From JACZXQ01 sp036986155 (GTDB lineage Bacteria; Gemmatimonadota; Gemmatimonadetes; Longimicrobiales; Gaopeijiaceae), in assembly GCA_036986155.1 (NCBI GenBank), contig BTRA01000105.1, positions 1 to 10,347 on the forward strand: a stretch of DNA of 10,347 nt, given 5' to 3'. The position numbers and the translations under genes are program-made. Below are positions 7,045 through 10,347 of the stretch, piece after piece. Each line of letters begins with the position of its first letter. Position 1 is the first letter of the stretch. Under the pieces are notes generated by a model that was not told the DNA's origin, searched no databases, and saw only the letters and a program-made list of their open reading frames with translations.

Positions 7045-7958
7045 GAGAAGGACCTCCACACGTGGCGGAGCGTGGGCGCGAGCACCTGAATGAGCACCAG
7101 GAGCGTGGCGGTCGCCTCTACCACACGGAAGCGGTTGGGTCGCACATGGAGTAGCGGCAAGGTCAGGAGCAGAAGGACGGCAAAGGGCCAGATCACGTGA
7201 TGGACGTCGATGCGCGTGGACGTGAAGGCCAGGAACCCGACCGCGAAGGTCACGGCCGCAACGGTCCGGTGGCGACCGTGCACGTTGAGGTAAGTGCGCA
7301 GGACCGCGTGCGCGGTCGGGTCCAGCTTCCTGCAGACCTCGTATGCGAAGGAGGCTCCCATGCCGGTGAGGCCAAACCAGAGAACCGGTCCGGAGAGGGC
7401 AAGCTGTGGAGCGACGACGGCGGTGGCGAAGCCGTAGAGCGGAAGCAGCACGACCTCATGTGCCACCGCGTTGGTGAACGGATGGGCCTCGAGGAAGCGC
7501 GGCGCGAAGAACTCCCGGTACATGAGGAGCGCGTAACCGACGCTGGCGCCCAGGAGAGCCCCCGCCACGGGATTTCCCGCCGTGGCGACCAGTATCCCGA
7601 CGCCGATGAGGCAGCCAGCCCCCCAACGAATCGCTCGGCGCACGTCTTCGGGATCCAACAGTCCACGTGGTAAGGGGCGCAGCGGATGGGCCACCCGGTC
7701 CTTTTCCAGGTCCTTCACCTCGTCCATGAGGCGGAGGAGGGTGAACAGGGAGCCTATCCCGAGCGCTGCGAGGATGACGCCCACGGCCTCGAGCTGTGGG
7801 CGCACCAAGTATTGAGCCGAGGTCGCTTGGGCGATGCCGACCGAGAGAACGGCAGGAAGGGCGAAGCGCTCACGGGCGAACTGTATCCACCGAGGCAGGT
7901 GTCCGGCATCGTTGCGGTCAGCGACCTTCGCCTCGGTCAAGCGCGCTTCACGATCCAT
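7041..7958 (-). CDS. UbiA-family integral membrane prenyltransferase, atypical second motif (305 aa)
   Basis: Intramembrane prenyltransferase-like protein with about eight or nine hydrophobic segments (roughly 36-75, 112-145, 163-203, 231-247, 255-270, 278-295). The first Mg/diphosphate-binding motif is clear: LLRLMDEVKDLEKD (74-87; Asp79, Asp83, Asp87), followed by HPLRPLPRGLL (91-101), as in UbiA enzymes that pull a prenyl group from a prenyl diphosphate. The second acidic motif is not the usual DxxxD but YEVCRKLDP (206-214), with Glu207 and Asp213. This resembles a poorly characterised UbiA subgroup with FE(I/V)xRK at this place. The family also includes UbiA-type terpene cyclases and lipid-forming enzymes, so the reaction is open. 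The start ATG at 7958 has a perfect GGGAGG 5 bases upstream (7964-7969); the 29 codons before it belong to the overlapping ligase frame. It overlaps the ligase end by 11 bases and the dikinase start by ATGA. Confidence 0.85.
   Translation of the reverse strand: MDREARLTEAKVADRNDAGHLPRWIQFARERFALPAVLSVGIAQATSAQYLVRPQLEAVGVILAALGIGSLFTLLRLMDEVKDLEKDRVAHPLRPLPRGLLDPEDVRRAIRWGAGCLIGVGILVATAGNPVAGALLGASVGYALLMYREFFAPRFLEAHPFTNAVAHEVVLLPLYGFATAVVAPQLALSGPVLWFGLTGMGASFAYEVCRKLDPTAHAVLRTYLNVHGRHRTVAAVTFAVGFLAFTSTRIDVHHVIWPFAVLLLLTLPLLHVRPNRFRVVEATATLLVLIQVLAPTLRHVWRSFS
7053..7057 (-). promoter_or_regulatory. Ribosome binding site that fixes the dikinase start
   Basis: GGAGG lies 8 bases before the ATG at 7044. 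Because the in-frame GTG at 7059 overlaps this site, the ATG is the better start. Confidence 0.75.
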
Positions 7959-9387
7959 CGTGACCTCCCTTGGCCAGCGTGGCTCCGCGGTCGATTCGGG
8001 CGCGATGGCGCCGGTCTCTGACGATGCGAGTCTCCTGAATTCCATCCAGGGTGGGATAGCAACGCAGGATCGCTGCCTCGGGCCAGGCCCTGTTACCGGT
8101 CAGGCCCTCGCCGTACAACAGGAGTCGGCCATCGGGCTGTCGGTGGACGAAGCAGGCACTAGTCCCGAGGTCGGCGTAGATCCGCTGCTCGAGCTCGAAA
8201 TCCTCCGCTGGTTGCGTGGCCCGTCCGCCGTACCACCAACCCGCCTTGTCGGCCGAGATCCTGTCGCCCATGCAGTGCCACTCTCGGCCGTTTTCGTCCG
8301 TGCGCCGGACGGCGCGGCCGCCTTCCATTCCTCCAAGGCAGCGAGTGGCCACATTGGGGCCGCTTACCCAGAGTCCGTCCGGATCCGGGTCCGTCTGGAG
8401 GGCCTCGACGGGATCACCGAGGAATAGGGTCTGAAATCGGCCCCGAGCACGGCTCAAATGCACCGCATCCCGTGCGTCGGCGAGCGCCACGGGTTCTGCT
8501 TCCGCTCCCCCGTACACATGGGTCCACCGGGCCTCGGGCCAGCGCTCGAAGCCCCGCTCCAGAATCCAGCAGTCGGTTTGTGCACCGCCCACCGTGATCG
8601 AGCGTAGCCCACCGAAGACGCCATGCTTCTGATTCAACTTCAGTAGCCGGATCAGGAAAGCCGGCCCGCACGCGAGACTCGCCGGCTCGGCGTCCGCGGA
8701 GAGGTGCGCGACGCGGCGCACCGAGCGACTGCTCCAATCGGAGGGAACGAGCACCGCCCCACGACCCGTTCCGAGGTGATGCAGCGCGACGTTGGGGAAG
8801 ATGCACAACTCAGGCGCGTCGTACGGATCGCGCCGGCCGCCATCGGTGATTATCTCATGCAGGTTCCACAGGCAGTCGTGACTACGCACGAGACCTTTGG
8901 GCCGGCCCGTCGTTCCCGAGGTGAAGGTGATGGTGCCGGGAGCGTTGGGGTCCAGTTCGTGGCATTGGAAACTGCCGACGCCGTACTCTCGTTTGATCCG
9001 GCCGATGTGGATCCAATGCGGGATTCGGCGTGCCGCGGGCACCCGCAGGCCCCACAGTTGTGCGAGACGGCTACCAAGAAAGGCTTTGGGCCGGACATGC
9101 TGAAGTACGTGCTCGATATCTCGGATGGGCAGCCAGGGCTCGACGAAAACCACCACGACTCCGAGGCCCAACAGGCCCACCACGGCCGCGAACAGCAGGG
9201 GGCCCGGTCGTGCCAGGATCAGAGCCGTGTCGCCCGCCTTCAGCCCCGCCTCCAAGGCCACGGATTGGGCGCCCGTGGTCAGGCCACCAAACTCACCGAA
9301 TGAGGTCCGGCCATCCTCGAGGGTCCACAGCGCAGTGTGGTTGGTCCGGTCCCGAAAGTGTGGGAGTACCCTGCCGGCGCAGTTCAT
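7948..9387 (-). CDS. Acyl-AMP ligase (ANL superfamily), OleC-like (479 aa)
   Basis: Activates a carboxylic acid with ATP as an acyl-adenylate, probably for transfer to CoA or another acceptor, or for ring closure. Core motifs: the P-loop ITFTSGTTGRPKGLVRSH (153-170), VYGGAEAEPV (291-300, A5 type), WVSGPNVA (340-347), and the A7-type HCMGDRISADKAGWWYGGRA (371-390) with Asp375. The C-terminal domain ends in RDRRHRARIDRGATL (457-471). This lines up with the end of OleC-type beta-lactone synthetases, where the sequence is close to RHNAKIFRE, but the usual A10 lysine is Arg464. At 479 residues it is shorter than most acyl-CoA ligases. The start ATG at 9387 overlaps the SRPBCC stop as ATGA, with GAGG 5 bases upstream. 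The ligase family is certain; the OleC likeness is judged by eye from the C-terminal and A7 segments. Lysine loss would be expected to weaken adenylation unless Arg substitutes or the partner step dominates. Confidence 0.9.
   Translation of the reverse strand: MNCAGRVLPHFRDRTNHTALWTLEDGRTSFGEFGGLTTGAQSVALEAGLKAGDTALILARPGPLLFAAVVGLLGLGVVVVFVEPWLPIRDIEHVLQHVRPKAFLGSRLAQLWGLRVPAARRIPHWIHIGRIKREYGVGSFQCHELDPNAPGTITFTSGTTGRPKGLVRSHDCLWNLHEIITDGGRRDPYDAPELCIFPNVALHHLGTGRGAVLVPSDWSSRSVRRVAHLSADAEPASLACGPAFLIRLLKLNQKHGVFGGLRSITVGGAQTDCWILERGFERWPEARWTHVYGGAEAEPVALADARDAVHLSRARGRFQTLFLGDPVEALQTDPDPDGLWVSGPNVATRCLGGMEGGRAVRRTDENGREWHCMGDRISADKAGWWYGGRATQPAEDFELEQRIYADLGTSACFVHRQPDGRLLLYGEGLTGNRAWPEAAILRCYPTLDGIQETRIVRDRRHRARIDRGATLAKGGHDGS
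7964..7969 (-). promoter_or_regulatory. Ribosome binding site that fixes the UbiA start
   Basis: GGGAGG on the minus strand lies 5 bases before the ATG at 7958, inside the end of the ligase gene. It supports a 305-residue UbiA protein over the longer frame from 8045. Confidence 0.8.
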
Positions 9388-9956
9388 GGTGCCTCGACCA
9401 ATTGCTTGATGTTGCCGATGTTGCGCCGGAAGATCGGGGCGATGAGATGCGCCCCCAACCGCAAGCGGAGTCGGTCCCCTAGCGAGGGATCCTCACCGAA
9501 GAACAGGGTGAAGCTCAGCCGGCAGCGGTTCGCGTCCACCGGCTCGTAGATCTGTTCGGTAAGGAGCAACGTGGTAGCACGCAGCGGTGCACCCACCACG
9601 TTATAGACGCGGAGCCGCCGTCGGAGCGGGGTGACCTCGAGGAAGTACTCGTCCCACCGCATGCCCGTCTCGTCGGAGTTTCGGAACGACCGCCGGATGG
9701 AGCCCTGGGCGCCGTCGGGGACGATCTCCGCGTTGAGCGGTGTTATGTGGCTTACGAAGGCCGACCACTCGCTGGCGTGGGCCGAGTTCGCCAGATAGTC
9801 GACGACGCGAAGGCATGGCCTGGCGATCTCAACGCTCTCGCTGATGAGGGGCGTAGGAGCCCCGCGATAAGGGCTCGACAGCAGCACTCCCGCAAAGCTT
9901 AGAGGCACGGCAGCAAGAGCCGCGTACTTCAGGTGCCTCACCGTTCCATCCTGCAT
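9384..9956 (-). CDS. SRPBCC/START-like lipid- or polyketide-binding protein with N-terminal anchor (190 aa)
   Basis: First gene of the operon. An N-terminal hydrophobic stretch (about 11-28, YAALAAVPLSFAGVLLSS) after a short basic lead looks like a membrane anchor or signal sequence. It is followed by a helix-grip-type domain: SESVEIARPCLRVVDYLANS (39-58), SEWSAFVSHI (62-71), WDEYFLEVTPLRRRLRVYNV (101-120), TTLLLTEQIYEP (128-139), RCRLSFTLFF (144-153) and a long C-terminal amphipathic helix (161-187). This order of strands and the closing helix matches polyketide cyclase/START-like SRPBCC proteins, which bind hydrophobic ligands and sometimes catalyse cyclisation. No catalytic residue is obvious. 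The start ATG at 9956 has a near-perfect AAAGGAG with 5 bases of spacing; the 37 codons upstream read as Arg-rich noise over the leader. It may present a lipophilic substrate to the UbiA enzyme at the membrane, which is inference. The alternative is a plain hypothetical protein. Confidence 0.75.
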   Translation of the reverse strand: MQDGTVRHLKYAALAAVPLSFAGVLLSSPYRGAPTPLISESVEIARPCLRVVDYLANSAHASEWSAFVSHITPLNAEIVPDGAQGSIRRSFRNSDETGMRWDEYFLEVTPLRRRLRVYNVVGAPLRATTLLLTEQIYEPVDANRCRLSFTLFFGEDPSLGDRLRLRLGAHLIAPIFRRNIGNIKQLVEAP

Positions 9957-9961
9957 TGGAT

Positions 9962-9968
9962 CTCCTTT
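9962..9968 (-). promoter_or_regulatory. Strong ribosome binding site of the first operon gene
   Basis: AAAGGAG on the minus strand ends 5 bases before the ATG at 9956. It decides the start of the SRPBCC gene against the longer in-frame start at 10067, and it is the best ribosome site in the window, fitting the head of a coupled operon. Confidence 0.85.
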
Positions 9969-10010
9969 CAGCGACCGACGGCCCGTCGAACCCTGTTCGC
10001 GCTGCCGGAA

Positions 10011-10041
10011 TCGCCTTCGAGGCGAAGCGCCACCATGGCGC
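10011..10041 (-). promoter_or_regulatory. Two adjacent small hairpins in the operon leader
   Basis: Two inverted repeats follow each other. TCGCCT/AGGCGA has a 3-base loop (10011-10025). GCGCC/GGCGC has a 5-base loop (10027-10041). They lie 55-85 bases before the first start codon, inside the presumed 5' untranslated leader. They could tune message stability or translation. They lack a following T-run, so they are not an intrinsic terminator on the minus strand. In GC-rich DNA short stems arise easily, so function is unproven. Confidence 0.4.
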
Positions 10042-10066
10042 ACCTGAACGGTAGGCCCCCGGAGCA

Positions 10067-10096
10067 AGTAGATCCCTACGTAAAACGACGTAGTAA
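10067..10096 (-). promoter_or_regulatory. Weak sigma-70-like promoter candidate for the operon
   Basis: On the minus strand TTACTA (10091-10096) is followed after 18 bases by TCTACT (10067-10072), 3 of 6 and 4 of 6 matches to consensus. It overlaps the half-site cluster, so a bound regulator could block or assist polymerase. The match is poor, and the true promoter may use another sigma factor. Confidence 0.2.
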
Positions 10097-10115
10097 CACG
10101 CGGCAGATGACGTAG
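10076..10115. promoter_or_regulatory. Operator-like cluster of three ACGTAG half-sites
   Basis: An inverted repeat CTACGT-6 bases-ACGTAG occupies 10076-10093. A third copy of the half-site, as GACGTAG, lies at 10109-10115, exactly 22 bases (about two helical turns) from the GACGTAG at 10087-10093. The cluster sits upstream of the first operon gene in locally AT-richer DNA, as expected for a binding site of a dimeric regulator. No regulator gene is in the window, so the factor is unknown. Confidence 0.45.
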
Positions 10116-10323
10116 ACTATTTTTCCCCGCGAGCGTACTGGCCCTCGACGACGACGAGTCCCGCTGGGCCGCGCTTCGGGAACGGGCCGATCAGATCGAA
10201 GCTTGTCCGGCGCGCTTCGCCCACTTCGCACTGGGGTACATGACGAGTTCGGAGTGGGTCAGGTTCTGCGCCCTCCACTCGGCTCACCACCTCGCAGTGG
10301 TCAGGGACGTTACGGATCCCTAG
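10111..10323 (+). pseudogene. C-terminal fragment of a DinB/DUF1569-like gene, 5' part missing
   Basis: The plus-strand frame from 10111 to the TAG at 10321-10323 reads ...LDDDESRWAALRERADQI, then CPARFAHFALGYMTSSEW, then VRFCALHSAHHLAVVRDV and TDP. The order of an HP/HF-like segment, xxLTxxEW, then HxxHHL is typical of the C-terminal helix of DinB-superfamily (DUF1569/DinB_2) proteins, whose histidines help bind a metal. The frame meets a TGA at 10108-10110 and has no usable start upstream of the conserved part. The N-terminal half of a usual 150-170-residue protein is not found in any frame to the left. This is therefore a decayed remnant, divergent from the operon, and it suggests that the operon was joined here by insertion or rearrangement. 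A sequencing or assembly break is less likely but possible. Confidence 0.65.
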
Positions 10324-10347
10324 GCGCCGTCATCCTGAGGCCACGTC

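Noticed and set aside
9933..10115. Plus-strand open frame of 60 codons over the leader
   Set aside because: No ribosome site or motif, it overlaps the operator-like cluster, and it is not in frame with the DinB-like fragment.
10328..10340. CGTCATCCTGAGG resembling the start of a dispersed GTCATCCTGAG repeat seen in many bacterial genomes
   Set aside because: Only about a dozen bases are inside the window and the characteristic continuation is absent, so a repeat cannot be supported.

Overview
The window is a compact, high-GC bacterial segment. It is dominated by one minus-strand operon of eight genes running from about position 9956 down past position 1, where the window cuts the last gene. 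Strong AGGAG-type ribosome binding sites, coding density near 100% and back-to-back overlapping genes show a bacterium. The taxon cannot be fixed from the sequence. A class I-type HMG-CoA reductase beside a DinB/DUF1569-like remnant would fit a GC-rich soil or marine lineage such as Acidobacteriota, Gemmatimonadota or Myxococcota, but this is only a guess.

Layout in transcription order (right to left): membrane-anchored SRPBCC/START-like protein (9956-9384); acyl-AMP ligase of ANL type, resembling OleC-like enzymes (9387-7948); UbiA-family integral membrane prenyltransferase (7958-7041); rifampin-phosphotransferase-like dikinase (7044-4348); tandem GNAT-like acyltransferase (4351-3257); cytochrome P450 (3260-1812); HMG-CoA reductase homologue (1807-479); and the N-terminal part of a DUF3419/BtaA-like 3-amino-3-carboxypropyl transferase (482-1). 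Five of the seven junctions are ATGA stop/start overlaps, one is an 11-base overlap and one is a 4-base gap. The genes are therefore almost certainly co-transcribed and translationally coupled.

The right end (9957-10347) holds the leader and probable control region. It has two small hairpins (10011-10041), a cluster of three CTACGT/ACGTAG half-sites (10076-10115) and a weak promoter candidate. Beyond lies the C-terminal fragment of a divergently oriented DinB/DUF1569-like gene (10111-10323, plus strand) that has lost its 5' part. This marks the likely boundary of the operon, possibly an old insertion or transfer edge. Nothing is recognised in the last 24 bases.

Taken together the operon looks like a pathway for a small lipophilic metabolite or an unusual lipid: acid activation (ligase), membrane-embedded prenyl or lipid transfer (UbiA), phosphoryl transfer from ATP (dikinase), N- or O-acylation (GNAT), oxidation (P450), thioester reduction or mevalonate supply (HMGR), and transfer of the 3-amino-3-carboxypropyl group of SAM to an acceptor (DUF3419). 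I do not recognise this combination as a described system. The product and order of steps are inference. The family assignments of HMGR, P450, dikinase, UbiA, ligase and DUF3419 rest on clear motifs.
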